A stretch of 21,644 nt of DNA from an uncultured Oscillospiraceae bacterium (GCA_934635515.1 CAKTZK010000017.1:1-21644); one strand, 5' to 3'. Shown: positions 1 through 7,235, counted from the stretch's first letter. The notes: generated from the sequence alone by a model not told the origin. Made by a program: numbers and translations.

Positions 1-17
1 GCATCGGCCCCTACGGA
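1..17. repeat. Truncated copy of palindromic repeat with CCCTACGGA tail
   Basis: The first bases read GCATCGGCCCCTACGGA. The first 15 recur at 4823-4837, where they form the right arm and tail of a complete palindrome (4811-4837). The window edge therefore cuts a second copy of this repeat. No gene is visible between it and the hairpin at 57-90. Confidence 0.7.
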
Positions 18-56
18 GGACGATCAGCGAGGCGTGGTTACTTTATTTATATAAGC

Positions 57-90
57 CCAAAGCCGACTTGATCTCTCAAGTCGGCTTTGG
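57..90 (-). terminator. Probable terminator hairpin of the decarboxylase operon
   Basis: A perfect 14-base-pair inverted repeat (57-70 with 77-90, six-base loop) lies 32 bases past the stop codon of the last decarboxylase gene. Read on the minus strand it is followed by an AT-rich stretch rather than a clean run of U, so termination strength is uncertain. Confidence 0.65.
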
Positions 91-122
91 ACTATTGGGG
101 GGTGAAAGATGAAAAATCTGAA

Positions 123-1559
123 TTAGAACTTATACTCCACGTACAGCTCCCGTACAGCGTTGGGATCAGCGGGCGCGGCAGTGGGTGCGGCCGGGGCGGC
201 GGGCTTATCGCGGTTGGCGATGAACTTGGGCGCCACCTGGGGGAAGAGGGCCAGGGACAGGACATCCTCCTCGCTCTTGGCAATGTCCTTGTACTCCTCT
301 TTGTACTTCTCCAGCTCCGGCTCCAGCAGGTCCGCCGGACGGCAGGTGATGACATCCTCGGGGGCAATGCCCGCCTTAGCCCGGACCTCTTCATTGACCT
401 GGCCGGGTAGCTTGCCATATTCGCCCCGAAGCATGGCCTTGGATTCCTTGGGGAAAACCTTATAGCGCTCGCCCATGATGATATTCATAACGGCCTGGGT
501 GCCCACGATTTGGGAGGAGGGGGTCACCAGAGGCGGGTAGCCGAAGTCCTTACGGACCCGGGGAATTTCCGCCAGCACATCGTAATATTTATCCTCCTTA
601 CCCGCCTGCTTCAGCTGGGAGATCAGGTTGGAAAGCATACCGCCGGGCACCTGATACAGCAGCGTATTGGTGTCCACCCGCAGGACCTTGGGGTCCAGGA
701 TGCCCGCGTCCTGAAGACGCTGGGCTACCTTGCGGAAGTGGACGGCGGCTTCGCTCATCTTGCCCAGGTCCAGGCCCGTATCACGGACGGTGCCCTTCAG
801 CGTGGCCACCAGAGACTCGGTGGCGGGCTGGCTGGTGCCGTTGGCCAGGGGAGAGAGGGCGGTATCCACAATGTCCACGCCTGCGTAGGCCGCCATCAGC
901 AGCGTCATGTCGCCGGTGCCTGAGGTGTTGTGGGTGTGCAGGTGGATGGGGACGGAGACCGTCTCCTTCAGCGCCTTGACCAGGGAATAGGCATCCATGG
1001 GCAGGAGGAGGTTTGCCATGTCCTTGATGCAGATAGCGTCGGCGCCCATCTGCTCCAGCTCCTTAGCCAGCTTCACGAAGTAAGCCTCGTTGTGGATGGG
1101 GGACATGGTGTAGCTGAGGGTAGCCTCCACCTGGCCGCCGTATTTCTTGGTGGACTTGATGGCCTGCTCCAGGTTGCGCACGTCGTTCAGCGCGTCGAAG
1201 ATGCGGATGATGTCGATGCCGTTTTCAATGGACTTGCGGCAGAAGGCATCTACCACATCGTCGGCATAGTGCTTGTAGCCCAGGATATTCTGACCACGGA
1301 AGAGCATTTGCAGCTTGGTGTTGGGCAGGCCCTTTTTCAGGGTGCGCAGGCGCTGCCAGGGGTCTTCGTTGAGAAAGCGCATACATGCGTCGAAGGTGGC
1401 ACCGCCCCAACACTCCAGGGAGTAGTAGCCGATGGAATCCAGCACCTCCAGGGCGGGCAGCATATCCTCAATGGTCATGCGGGTGGCCGCCTGGGACTGG
1501 TGGGCATCCCGGAGGATGGTGTCGGTGATCAGCAGGGGTTTATTGGACAAAAATTCCAT
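123..1559 (-). CDS. oadA: Oxaloacetate decarboxylase-type carboxyltransferase (alpha) subunit, no biotin domain
   Basis: This 478-residue protein is the cytoplasmic carboxyltransferase that moves CO2 from a 2-oxo acid, most likely oxaloacetate, onto the biotin of the carrier protein. Residues about 1-300 form the HMG-CoA-lyase-like TIM barrel. It opens with the TDTILRDAHQSQAATRM motif, and it has the biotin-pocket lysine in CIKDM and the metal-binding HLHTHNTSG. Residues about 300-450 match the PYC/OadA association domain. Klebsiella OadA is near 596 residues because it carries a C-terminal biotinyl domain. Here that domain is a separate gene, and only an Ala/Pro linker plus a short RELYVEYKF tail remain. 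It is the last gene of the operon, 15 bases after the beta gene, with GGAGGT eight bases before ATG. Substrate is inferred from fold: CoA-ester decarboxylases of this superfamily use an unrelated transferase. Confidence 0.93.
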   Translation of the reverse strand: MEFLSNKPLLITDTILRDAHQSQAATRMTIEDMLPALEVLDSIGYYSLECWGGATFDACMRFLNEDPWQRLRTLKKGLPNTKLQMLFRGQNILGYKHYADDVVDAFCRKSIENGIDIIRIFDALNDVRNLEQAIKSTKKYGGQVEATLSYTMSPIHNEAYFVKLAKELEQMGADAICIKDMANLLLPMDAYSLVKALKETVSVPIHLHTHNTSGTGDMTLLMAAYAGVDIVDTALSPLANGTSQPATESLVATLKGTVRDTGLDLGKMSEAAVHFRKVAQRLQDAGILDPKVLRVDTNTLLYQVPGGMLSNLISQLKQAGKEDKYYDVLAEIPRVRKDFGYPPLVTPSSQIVGTQAVMNIIMGERYKVFPKESKAMLRGEYGKLPGQVNEEVRAKAGIAPEDVITCRPADLLEPELEKYKEEYKDIAKSEEDVLSLALFPQVAPKFIANRDKPAAPAAPTAAPADPNAVRELYVEYKF

Positions 1560-1574
1560 AGTAATTTACCTCCA

Positions 1575-3002
1575 TTAACCGAAAAGGGAGATCAGCACGC
1601 CGGCGGCGATAGCCGAGCCGATGACACCGGCCACGTTGGGGCCCATGGCGTGCATCAAGAGGAAGTTGCCGGGGTTGTACTGCTGGCCGACCTTCTGAGA
1701 GACCCGGGCGGCCATGGGTACGGCGGAGACACCGGCGGAGCCGATGAGGGGATTGATCTTTTCCTTCAGGAACAGATTCATGAACTTGGCCAGCAGCACG
1801 CCGCCTGCGGTGCCGAAGCCGAAGGCCACAACGCCCATGCACATGATGACCAGGGTGCGCACGCTGAGGAAGGTGGCGGCGGTGGCGGTGGCACCCACGG
1901 AGATGCCCAGGAAGATGGTGACGATGTTCATCAGCTCGTTCTGCATGGTCTTGCTGAGACGGTCCAGCACGCCGCACTCCTTGGCCAGATTACCCAGCAT
2001 CAGGCAGGCGATCAGGGGCGCCGCAGAGGGAACCAGCAGGGCAACGAACACGGTGACCACCACGGGGAAGAAGATCTTCTCCTTCTTGCTCACCTCGCGC
2101 AGGGGCTTCATAACGATCTGCCGCTCTTTTTCGGTGGTTAGCGCCTTCATGATGGGGGGCTGGATCACCGGGACCAGGGCCATGTAGGAGTAGGCCGACA
2201 CGGCGATGGGGCCCAGCAGAGCCGGGGCCAGCATGGCGGTGACGAAGATGGCCGTGGGGCCGTCGGCACCGCCGATGATGCCGATAGACGCGGACTCGGC
2301 AGAGGTGTAAAGGCCGGAGAGCTTACAGCCAATGAAGGTGATAAAGATACCCAGCTGTGCGGCTGCGCCCAGCAGCAGGCTCTTGGGATTGGCGATCAGG
2401 GGTCCAAAGTCAGTCATAGCACCCACGCCCATGAAGATGAGGCAGGGATAGATGCCCAGCTTGATGCCCAGGTACAGCACGTCGATAAGGCCCACGGAAA
2501 CGGTGACGCTGCTCATGGTCACGCCGCTGGCGGCCGCAAACTGCTCCGCCGTGACCAGGGTCTGGATCTGAACGGAGAGGGAATTCACCGCGTCTCCGGT
2601 GGCGGCGGCGATCTGGGCGGCGGCCTGGTTCAGCGAGTCGACATTGAAAAGACTCTGGGCGGCGGACCAAAGGGAATCCACATAGGGCTGCAGCACATCG
2701 GCGGAGACGCCGCTATTCAGCATCTCGGACAAAAAGCTGGCCGTAATAGGCTCGCCCTGGAAAATATCCCAGTGGATATGGCCGCCGGCAAAAAGGATCT
2801 CGTGGAACATGCCGGCGCTGGGCAGGTTGGTCACCAGCATGCCGATGGCAATGGGCACCAACAGCAGCGGCTCAAATTTCTTCTTAATGCCCAGGAACAG
2901 GAGAACGCAGGAAATGAAGATCATGACCAGGCATTTCCAGTTGCTCCCTTGGGTGAATTGGAAAAAGCCGGTGCTGGTAAGGAAATTGGCAATAGCTTCC
3001 AT
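1575..3002 (-). CDS. oadB: Na+-translocating decarboxylase beta subunit with an extra inserted segment
   Basis: This 475-residue polytopic membrane protein decarboxylates carboxybiotin and couples it to Na+ export. Family hallmarks are present: MGVGAMTDFGPLIANP (Asp198 is the expected equivalent of the essential Asp203 of Klebsiella OadB), SIGIIGGADGPTAIF, and the C-terminal GPNVAGVIGSAIAAG. Relatives run from about 375 (GcdB type) to 433 residues (OadB). The extra length here sits at about residues 85-172, a mostly polar Ser/Ala/Gln-rich stretch between an early membrane helix and the helix leading to Asp198. GGAGGT lies seven bases before ATG. The gene follows the biotin carrier by 15 bases and precedes the carboxyltransferase by 15 bases, so one transcript is likely. 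The symbol is by family; gcdB/mmdB would be equally defensible on this subunit alone. Confidence 0.93.
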   Translation of the reverse strand: MEAIANFLTSTGFFQFTQGSNWKCLVMIFISCVLLFLGIKKKFEPLLLVPIAIGMLVTNLPSAGMFHEILFAGGHIHWDIFQGEPITASFLSEMLNSGVSADVLQPYVDSLWSAAQSLFNVDSLNQAAAQIAAATGDAVNSLSVQIQTLVTAEQFAAASGVTMSSVTVSVGLIDVLYLGIKLGIYPCLIFMGVGAMTDFGPLIANPKSLLLGAAAQLGIFITFIGCKLSGLYTSAESASIGIIGGADGPTAIFVTAMLAPALLGPIAVSAYSYMALVPVIQPPIMKALTTEKERQIVMKPLREVSKKEKIFFPVVVTVFVALLVPSAAPLIACLMLGNLAKECGVLDRLSKTMQNELMNIVTIFLGISVGATATAATFLSVRTLVIMCMGVVAFGFGTAGGVLLAKFMNLFLKEKINPLIGSAGVSAVPMAARVSQKVGQQYNPGNFLLMHAMGPNVAGVIGSAIAAGVLISLFG

Positions 3003-3017
3003 ACAGCGGACCTCCGC

Positions 3018-3377
3018 TTAACCGATGACGCACAGCAGCGCGCCGGACTCCACGGCTGCGCCCTTGGAAACACTGACGGAGACAACCTTGCCGTCGCAGG
3101 GACACATGATCTCGTTTTCCATCTTCATGGCCTCCAGTACCATCAGCACCTGGCCCTTTTTCACGGTATCGCCGGCGGCAACATTCACGCTAAGAATATT
3201 GCCGGGCATGGGAGAGGTGATCTGCTCACCACCGGCGGGGGCGGCGGCTACGGGTGCGGCCGGGGCAGAAGCTGCGGCGGGGGCAGCTGCAGGCGCTGCC
3301 GCAGGGGCGGCGCCGGTGATCTCTTCCAGCTCAACTTCGTAGGCGGTGCCGTTCACATTCACTCTGTACTTTTTCAT
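3018..3377 (-). CDS. Biotin carboxyl carrier subunit of the Na+-pumping decarboxylase
   Basis: This 119-residue protein carries biotin between the cytoplasmic carboxyltransferase and the membrane beta subunit. Residues 1-22 form a short N-terminal strand-rich piece (KKYRVNVNGTAYEVELEE). Residues 23-50 are an Ala/Pro hinge, and about 51-119 are the biotinyl domain. The EAMKMEN motif puts the biotinylated lysine at Lys85, 34 residues from the C terminus as is usual. It resembles GcdC/MmdC, the free carriers of glutaconyl-CoA and methylmalonyl-CoA decarboxylases, more than the fused domain of classical OadA. It lies 17 bases after the gamma gene and has GGAGGG eight bases before ATG. Biotin attachment by a ligase encoded elsewhere is expected. 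Confidence 0.95.
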   Translation of the reverse strand: MKKYRVNVNGTAYEVELEEITGAAPAAAPAAAPAAASAPAAPVAAAPAGGEQITSPMPGNILSVNVAAGDTVKKGQVLMVLEAMKMENEIMCPCDGKVVSVSVSKGAAVESGALLCVIG

Positions 3378-3394
3378 TTATAATTCCCTCCAAA

Positions 3395-3664
3395 TCAGAT
3401 TTGTTTCATAGAAATAATGCGGATAGCGGAAACATCGGTCCCCATGTCCTCGGCAATGGCGGCGGAGACAGCGGCGATCAGCTCCGGCTGGATGCCGGGC
3501 TTGGGCGCGCTGACGGGAACGGCCGTGGGGGCAGGGGCGGCAGATCTTGCGTCCGATTTACGGCAGACATAGCTCATCAGCGTTACCAGCAGAATAATGC
3601 AGACCAGGCCGACGAACACCGTGCCGACGCCCATTAAGCATACGAACAGATTGGAATATTCCAT
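3395..3664 (-). CDS. oadG: Decarboxylase gamma subunit (OadG family)
   Basis: This 89-residue protein has one N-terminal membrane helix (about residues 8-30, VGTVFVGLVCIILLVTLMSY). An Ala/Pro linker follows, then a short C-terminal domain ending AIAEDMGTDVSAIRIISMKQI. This is the architecture of OadG/MmdD small subunits, which assemble the soluble carboxyltransferase with the membrane beta subunit. It is the first gene of the operon, with AGGAGG eight bases before ATG and a promoter at 3697-3725. The His-rich zinc-binding tail known from Klebsiella OadG is not visible here, so a scaffold role is better supported than a metal role. Confidence 0.88.
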   Translation of the reverse strand: MEYSNLFVCLMGVGTVFVGLVCIILLVTLMSYVCRKSDARSAAPAPTAVPVSAPKPGIQPELIAAVSAAIAEDMGTDVSAIRIISMKQI

Positions 3665-3696
3665 GGGCTTTTCCTCCTACATCGAAATTTGGGTCC

Positions 3697-3725
3697 ATTG
3701 TAGCAAACAAATTGTGCAAATTCAA
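3697..3725 (-). promoter_or_regulatory. Promoter of the decarboxylase operon
   Basis: On the minus strand TTGAAT (3720-3725) and TACAAT (3697-3702) are separated by exactly 17 bases, about 33 bases upstream of the gamma-subunit ATG. The surrounding region to 3830 is markedly AT-rich and separates this operon from the divergent sfsA. Confidence 0.7.
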
Positions 3726-3798
3726 TAGCTGGGAGATAAAAAACTAAAAATTCAACAGAATAGCTAAAAAAAATTTAGATATTGATGGATTTCTAACA

Positions 3799-3827
3799 AT
3801 GACTTTTCTTTTAAAGAATCTTATGTT
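3799..3827 (+). promoter_or_regulatory. Possible sfsA promoter
   Basis: ATGACT (3799-3804) and TATGTT (3822-3827) are separated by 17 bases. Each box matches four of six consensus positions, so this is a weak call. A start near 3834 would lie just downstream of a GTG codon at 3831, supporting the ATG at 3873 as the real start of sfsA. Confidence 0.4.
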
Positions 3828-3872
3828 ATAGTGTCACTATTAGATAGAAATAATTCGGAGGTTTTTTTCGTA

Positions 3873-4547
3873 ATGCGATACGGAGAGGTTGTACCGGGAG
3901 TGTTTTTGTCCCGGCCAAATCGGTTTATTGCCCGTGTGCTTTTGCAGGGGCAGGATGTGGTGTGCCATGTGAAAAATACCGGACGCTGCCGGGAGCTGCT
4001 GCAGCCGGGGGTGCAGGTATGGCTGGAGAAGGGAACGAATCCAAATCGGAAAACGGCCTGGGATCTCATCACTGTGCAGAAAGGGGACCGGCTGGTCAAT
4101 ATGGACGCCCAGGCGCCCAACCGAGCCTTTGGCGAGTGGGCCAAAAATCTGGAGCCGGGGGTCGTTTCCGTTCGTCCGGAGGTGTTTTTCGAGGATAGCC
4201 GCCTGGATTTTCTCCTGGAGACGGAGACGGGGCGGCACTATGTGGAGGTAAAGGGCGTGACCCTGGAGAGCGGCGGCCACGTGTATTTCCCCGATGCGCC
4301 CACGGAGCGGGGCGTGCGGCACCTGCATACACTGATGCAGGCCGTGGAGCAGGGGCACCGGGCCACGGCGTTCTTTGTGGTACAGATGGAAAATGTGCTG
4401 GACTTCGCTCCCAACGACGGGACGCACCCGGCCTTTGGTCAGGCGCTGCGGCAGGCGGCGGAGGCCGGGGTGCAGGTGCTGGCCTACAGCTGCCATGTTA
4501 CGCCGGAAGAGATGGAGATAGACCGGGAGATCCCGGTGGTTTTATAA
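3873..4547 (+). CDS. sfsA: SfsA family nucleic-acid-binding protein / predicted nuclease
   Basis: This 224-residue protein matches the SfsA family, close to the 234 residues of E. coli SfsA. The N-terminal part (about 1-80) is the OB-fold-like DNA-binding region, with the typical RPNRFIARV and CHVKNTGRC segments. The C-terminal part is restriction-nuclease-like, with SRLDFLL (109-115), YVEVKGVTL (123-131) and FPDAPTERG (139-147) supplying the acidic and lysine residues of the active site. I chose the ATG at 3873 because CGGAGG lies 11 bases upstream and the family starts at this point. An in-frame GTG at 3831 would add 14 residues unlike the family. The gene stands alone between the decarboxylase operon and a repeat-filled gap. 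The physiological role is poorly defined even in E. coli, where it was linked to maltose metabolism. Confidence 0.93.
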   Translation: MRYGEVVPGVFLSRPNRFIARVLLQGQDVVCHVKNTGRCRELLQPGVQVWLEKGTNPNRKTAWDLITVQKGDRLVNMDAQAPNRAFGEWAKNLEPGVVSVRPEVFFEDSRLDFLLETETGRHYVEVKGVTLESGGHVYFPDAPTERGVRHLHTLMQAVEQGHRATAFFVVQMENVLDFAPNDGTHPAFGQALRQAAEAGVQVLAYSCHVTPEEMEIDREIPVVL

Positions 4548-4556
4548 GGGAACGGC

Positions 4557-4608
4557 GACCCCTCAGGCGCTTCGCACCAGCTCCCCTTACGCATGGGAGC
4601 CTTTGTTT
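4557..4608. repeat. Repeat-like module with GCTCCC/GGGAGC hairpin downstream of sfsA
   Basis: Just after the sfsA stop, GCTCCC (4580-4585) pairs with GGGAGC (4595-4600) and is followed by CTTTGTTT. The hairpin could weakly terminate sfsA. The whole stretch (CCTCAGGCGCTTCGC, then the GCTCCC hairpin) resembles a dispersed intergenic element that I associate from memory with gut Clostridia. No second copy is present in the window to prove it. Confidence 0.4.
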
Positions 4609-4630
4609 GGGGACGGGGGTTACGGATTGC

Positions 4631-4658
4631 GAAGCCAGTGACATCGGTCACTGGCTTC
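4631..4658. repeat. 12-bp perfect inverted repeat (REP-like)
   Basis: GAAGCCAGTGAC (4631-4642) and GTCACTGGCTTC (4647-4658) form a perfect 12-base-pair stem with a four-base loop. The flanks GGATTGC on the left and ACAATGACA on the right resemble the ends of widespread GGATTGC...GCAATGACA repeats. It has no U-tract, so it is not an ordinary terminator. Confidence 0.65.
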
Positions 4659-4697
4659 ACAATGACACCGTTACAAGAGTTGCGGCGGTTATCGGGC

Positions 4698-4726
4698 GGC
4701 GGGCTGTGGTCAGCCCGCCCTACGGA
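4698..4726. repeat. Palindromic repeat unit, tail CCCTACGGA
   Basis: GGCGGGCTG (4698-4706) pairs with CAGCCCGCC (4711-4719) around a TGGT loop. The right arm runs into CCCTACGGA (4718-4726), the tail shared with the units at 4757-4784, 4811-4837 and the window start. Confidence 0.65.
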
Positions 4727-4756
4727 TTTATATGAGGGAATCGTGCGGAATAGGTC

Positions 4757-4784
4757 GGGCGGGGTAGAACTCCGCCCCTACGGA
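4757..4784. repeat. Palindromic repeat unit, tail CCCTACGGA
   Basis: GGGCGG (4757-4762) pairs with CCGCCC (4772-4777), and the right arm ends in the shared tail CCCTACGGA (4776-4784). The stem sequence differs from its neighbours while the tail is constant. Confidence 0.6.
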
Positions 4785-4810
4785 CGCATTTTTGATGGTG
4801 CGGTGGGGGC

Positions 4811-4837
4811 GGGCCGATGTGGGCATCGGCCCCTACG
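4811..4837. repeat. Palindromic repeat unit, tail CCCTACG
   Basis: GGGCCGATG (4811-4819) pairs with CATCGGCCC (4824-4832) around TGGG, followed by the shared tail CCCTACG. The right half is identical to the first 15 bases of the window. Confidence 0.7.
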
Positions 4838-4882
4838 AAAAAAATATGTGGGACGATGCAAACATCGTCCCACATACTTTTT
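4838..4882. terminator. Bidirectional terminator between sfsA and asnA
   Basis: A perfect 14-base-pair stem (4845-4858 with 4863-4876, loop CAAA) is flanked by seven A residues on the left (4838-4844) and a run of five T (4878-4882) on the right. It therefore gives a stem plus U-tract in both directions. It lies 27 bases past the asnA stop on the minus strand and also closes off plus-strand transcription from sfsA. Confidence 0.88.
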
Positions 4883-4908
4883 AACATAGTATGGCAGTTA
4901 TCCGATTA

Positions 4909-5919
4909 TTACAGCAGCAGAACTCCGGCCTTCTGGCAGGCATCTACGGTTTCCTTATCCCACTGGCTGGCCTGGACCTCGCCGATGTGGCAGGTGCCGA
5001 TCATCAGCATGCACAGGCGGCTCTGGCCGATACCGCCGCCGATGGTCAGGGGCAGCTGGCCGCTAAGGAGCATCTTGTGGAAGGGCAGCTGGCTGCGCTC
5101 CTCGCAACCACGCTTTTTCAGCTGGTAGCGCATGGAGTCCTCGTCCACACGGATGCCCATGGAGGAGATCTCAAAGCCGCGCTGGAGCACATCGTTCCAC
5201 ATGAGGATGTCGCCGTTGAGGGCCCAGTCGTCGTAGTCCGGGGCGCGGCCATCATGGGGCTTGCCGGAGCCCTTCAGGTTGTCGCCGATCTGCATGAGGA
5301 AAACGGTATGATGCTCCTGGCAGATGGCATCCTCTCGCTCCTTGGGGGTCTTATCGGGCCAGCGGTCCTCCAGCTCCTGGGTGGTGACGAAGTAGACCTC
5401 CCGGTCCAGCTTGGTGTGCAGGCTGGGGAAGGCGATCTGCAGAGCATCGTTGGTCTCGCACACGGCGCCTACAATGGCGCGCACGGTCTGGCGCAGATAG
5501 TCCTCGTTGCGGTCCTCCCGGGAGATGACCTTTTCCCAGTCCCACTGGTCCACGTAGATGGAGTGGGTGTTGTCCACTTCTTCGTCGCGGCGGATGGCGT
5601 TCATATCCGTGAACAGGCCCTTGCCCACGTTGAACTCATATTTCTTCAGCGCCAGGCGCTTCCACTTGGCCAGGGAGTGGACCACCTGTGCGTTGGAACC
5701 AACATCGGGAATGTCGAAGGAAACGGGGCGCTCGACACCGTTGAGGTTATCGTTCAGACCCGAATTCTCATCAACGAACAGGGGGGCGGACACACGGCGC
5801 AGATTCAGTGCCTGCCCGAGGTTGACCTGGAAGTTGCTCTTGATGAACTCGATGGCGCGCTGCATTTCATACACAGACAGCGGCGTTTTGTACCCTTCGG
5901 GAATAACGATTTTGCTCAT
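4909..5919 (-). CDS. asnA: Aspartate--ammonia ligase (asparagine synthetase A)
   Basis: This 336-residue enzyme makes asparagine from aspartate, ammonia and ATP, giving AMP and pyrophosphate. It belongs to the class II aminoacyl-tRNA-synthetase-like fold and matches AsnA throughout, with the usual length near 330. Recognisable segments are LRRVSAPLFV, the GLNDNLNGVERPV block, FTDMNAIRRDE, HSIYVDQWDWEKV, and the C-terminal GGGIGQSRLCM motif of the class II ATP site. I chose the ATG at 5919, with AAAGGTGA eight bases upstream. The GTG at 5931 falls inside that ribosome site and adds only four residues. The gene has its own consensus promoter and a terminator, so it is monocistronic. It uses free ammonia, unlike glutamine-dependent AsnB, which fits an ammonia-rich anaerobic habitat. 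Confidence 0.96.
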   Translation of the reverse strand: MSKIVIPEGYKTPLSVYEMQRAIEFIKSNFQVNLGQALNLRRVSAPLFVDENSGLNDNLNGVERPVSFDIPDVGSNAQVVHSLAKWKRLALKKYEFNVGKGLFTDMNAIRRDEEVDNTHSIYVDQWDWEKVISREDRNEDYLRQTVRAIVGAVCETNDALQIAFPSLHTKLDREVYFVTTQELEDRWPDKTPKEREDAICQEHHTVFLMQIGDNLKGSGKPHDGRAPDYDDWALNGDILMWNDVLQRGFEISSMGIRVDEDSMRYQLKKRGCEERSQLPFHKMLLSGQLPLTIGGGIGQSRLCMLMIGTCHIGEVQASQWDKETVDACQKAGVLLL

Positions 5920-5954
5920 GTTGGTTATCACCTTTCTTTAAAAATAATGGATTT

Positions 5955-5983
5955 ATTATAATATGTATGGGGCGAAAAAGCAA
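5955..5983 (-). promoter_or_regulatory. asnA promoter
   Basis: On the minus strand TTGCTT (5978-5983) and a perfect TATAAT (5955-5960) are 17 bases apart, 36 bases upstream of the asnA ATG. The -35 box begins directly after the U-tract of the preceding aminotransferase terminator, so the two signals abut. Confidence 0.8.
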
Positions 5984-6029
5984 GAAAAAACTGCCTGAAG
6001 ATGCGTCAAAATTCCATGCTTCAGGCAGT
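5984..6029 (-). terminator. Terminator of the aminotransferase gene
   Basis: ACTGCCTGAAG (5990-6000) pairs with CTTCAGGCAGT (6019-6029) with an 18-base loop. On the minus strand it is followed by a run of T. It lies 15 bases past the aminotransferase stop codon. Confidence 0.85.
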
Positions 6030-6044
6030 GATTTCCTATTAAAT

Positions 6045-7235
6045 TTAACGGAAAACCTCCATCATGGCCCGGAAAGCGGGGAGGGAGCGGAGGATCATGT
6101 CCTTTGCCACGCAGTAGCTCAGGCGGAAATAGCCCGGGCAGCCGAAGCCGTCGGCGGGCACCACCAGGAGGTTGTGCTCCCGCTTGGCCTTTTCGGAGAA
6201 GGCGTTTGCGTCGCCGCCCGGGGCTTTGACGAACAGGTAAAAGGCCCCGTCGGGCTTGGCACACTCGTAGCCCATCTCCCGGAGACTGTCATAGAGCAGG
6301 TTGCGGTTTTCCTCGTATGCCTGCAGGTCCGGCCGCTCCTGGGCGCACAGGCCCACCACCTTCTGAAACAACGTAGGCGGGCACACATGGCCCATGACCC
6401 GGGCCGCGCCGGAAACGGCGGCATAGACGGCGGCGCTGTCGTCAGCGAAGGAGGGCACATACACATAGCCGATGCGCTCGCCGGGCAGGGACAGGGACTT
6501 GGAATAGGAATAGCACACGATGGTGTTTTTATATAGATTGGGGATAAAGGGAACCTTTACGCCGCCGTACACCAGCTCCCGGTAGGGCTCGTCGGCGATG
6601 ATGTAGATGGGGTGGCCGTACTGGGCGCTCTTGCGCTCTAAGAGAGCGGCCAGGCCCCGGAGCGTCTCTTCCGTGTATACCACGCCCGAGGGATTGTTGG
6701 GGGAGTTGACGATGATGGCCTGGGTGTGGGAGGTGATGCGCTTTTCCACCTCTTCCAGATGGATCTGGAAGGCCTGGGTATCCGCGGGGACCAGGACCAT
6801 CTTTCCGCCGTTGGCGGTGATGAAGGGGGCATACTCCGGAAAAAACGGCGCAATGACCATGATCTCGCTGTCGCCGTCTGCCACCAGAGCCTTAATAACG
6901 GAGATGAGAGCCGGGGCCGCGCCGCAGGTCAGAAAGAGGTCATCCGCCTGTATCTCCAGACCAAAGCGACGGGAGAGATCGGCGGCGATGGCCCGGCGGG
7001 GCTCCTCAAAGCCCTGGGCCATGGAGTAGCCGTGAAGCTGGATGGAGTCGGTCTCGTCCACAATTTTATGAATGGATTCGTTGACCCGTTTGGGGGCGGG
7101 AATACTAGGATTGCCCAGGGAATAATCGAATACGTTCTCGGGGCCCACCACCTTCGCCTGCTCTAGGCCATAGGCAAAGAGCTGGCGGATCACAGAGGGG
7201 GCCGTGCCCAAGTCGTAAAAGGTTTGATTGACCAT
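6045..7235 (-). CDS. Class I/II PLP-dependent aminotransferase
   Basis: This 396-residue cytoplasmic enzyme is a fold-type I aminotransferase of the AspC/AspB superfamily. It shows NSPNNPSG (177-184), IIADEPYRE with the PLP-ring Asp at 215, and SYSKSLSLPGERIGY with the Schiff-base lysine at 246. The C-terminal Arg of YFRLSYC should bind the substrate carboxylate. Length is normal for the family. The start at 7235 is supported by AAAGGAG six bases upstream; a longer frame to 7349 would add 38 residues unlike any aminotransferase and would overrun the promoter. The amino-acid substrate cannot be read from sequence. Close clostridial relatives are usually left as generic aminotransferases. It has its own promoter and terminator and is next to asnA, but the two need not share a pathway. 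Confidence 0.9.
   Translation of the reverse strand: MVNQTFYDLGTAPSVIRQLFAYGLEQAKVVGPENVFDYSLGNPSIPAPKRVNESIHKIVDETDSIQLHGYSMAQGFEEPRRAIAADLSRRFGLEIQADDLFLTCGAAPALISVIKALVADGDSEIMVIAPFFPEYAPFITANGGKMVLVPADTQAFQIHLEEVEKRITSHTQAIIVNSPNNPSGVVYTEETLRGLAALLERKSAQYGHPIYIIADEPYRELVYGGVKVPFIPNLYKNTIVCYSYSKSLSLPGERIGYVYVPSFADDSAAVYAAVSGAARVMGHVCPPTLFQKVVGLCAQERPDLQAYEENRNLLYDSLREMGYECAKPDGAFYLFVKAPGGDANAFSEKAKREHNLLVVPADGFGCPGYFRLSYCVAKDMILRSLPAFRAMMEVFR

Noticed and set aside
930..2141. 403-residue open frame on the plus strand
   Set aside because: It is antisense to the decarboxylase alpha and beta genes and is extremely His/Gly/Gln-rich; no domain is recognisable.
3831..3872. GTG start for SfsA at 3831
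   Set aside because: It would add 14 residues unlike the family, starts at about the predicted transcription start, and the CGGAGG site serves the ATG at 3873.
4557..4882. CRISPR array or tandem repeat array
   Set aside because: The palindromes differ in stem sequence and are irregularly spaced; there are no identical direct repeats with uniform spacers.
5920..5931. GTG start for AsnA at 5931
   Set aside because: The GTG is part of the ribosome site AAAGGTGA used by the ATG at 5919.
4891..5961. 356-residue open frame on the plus strand
   Set aside because: It is antisense to asnA over its whole length; asnA is supported by family motifs, promoter and terminator.
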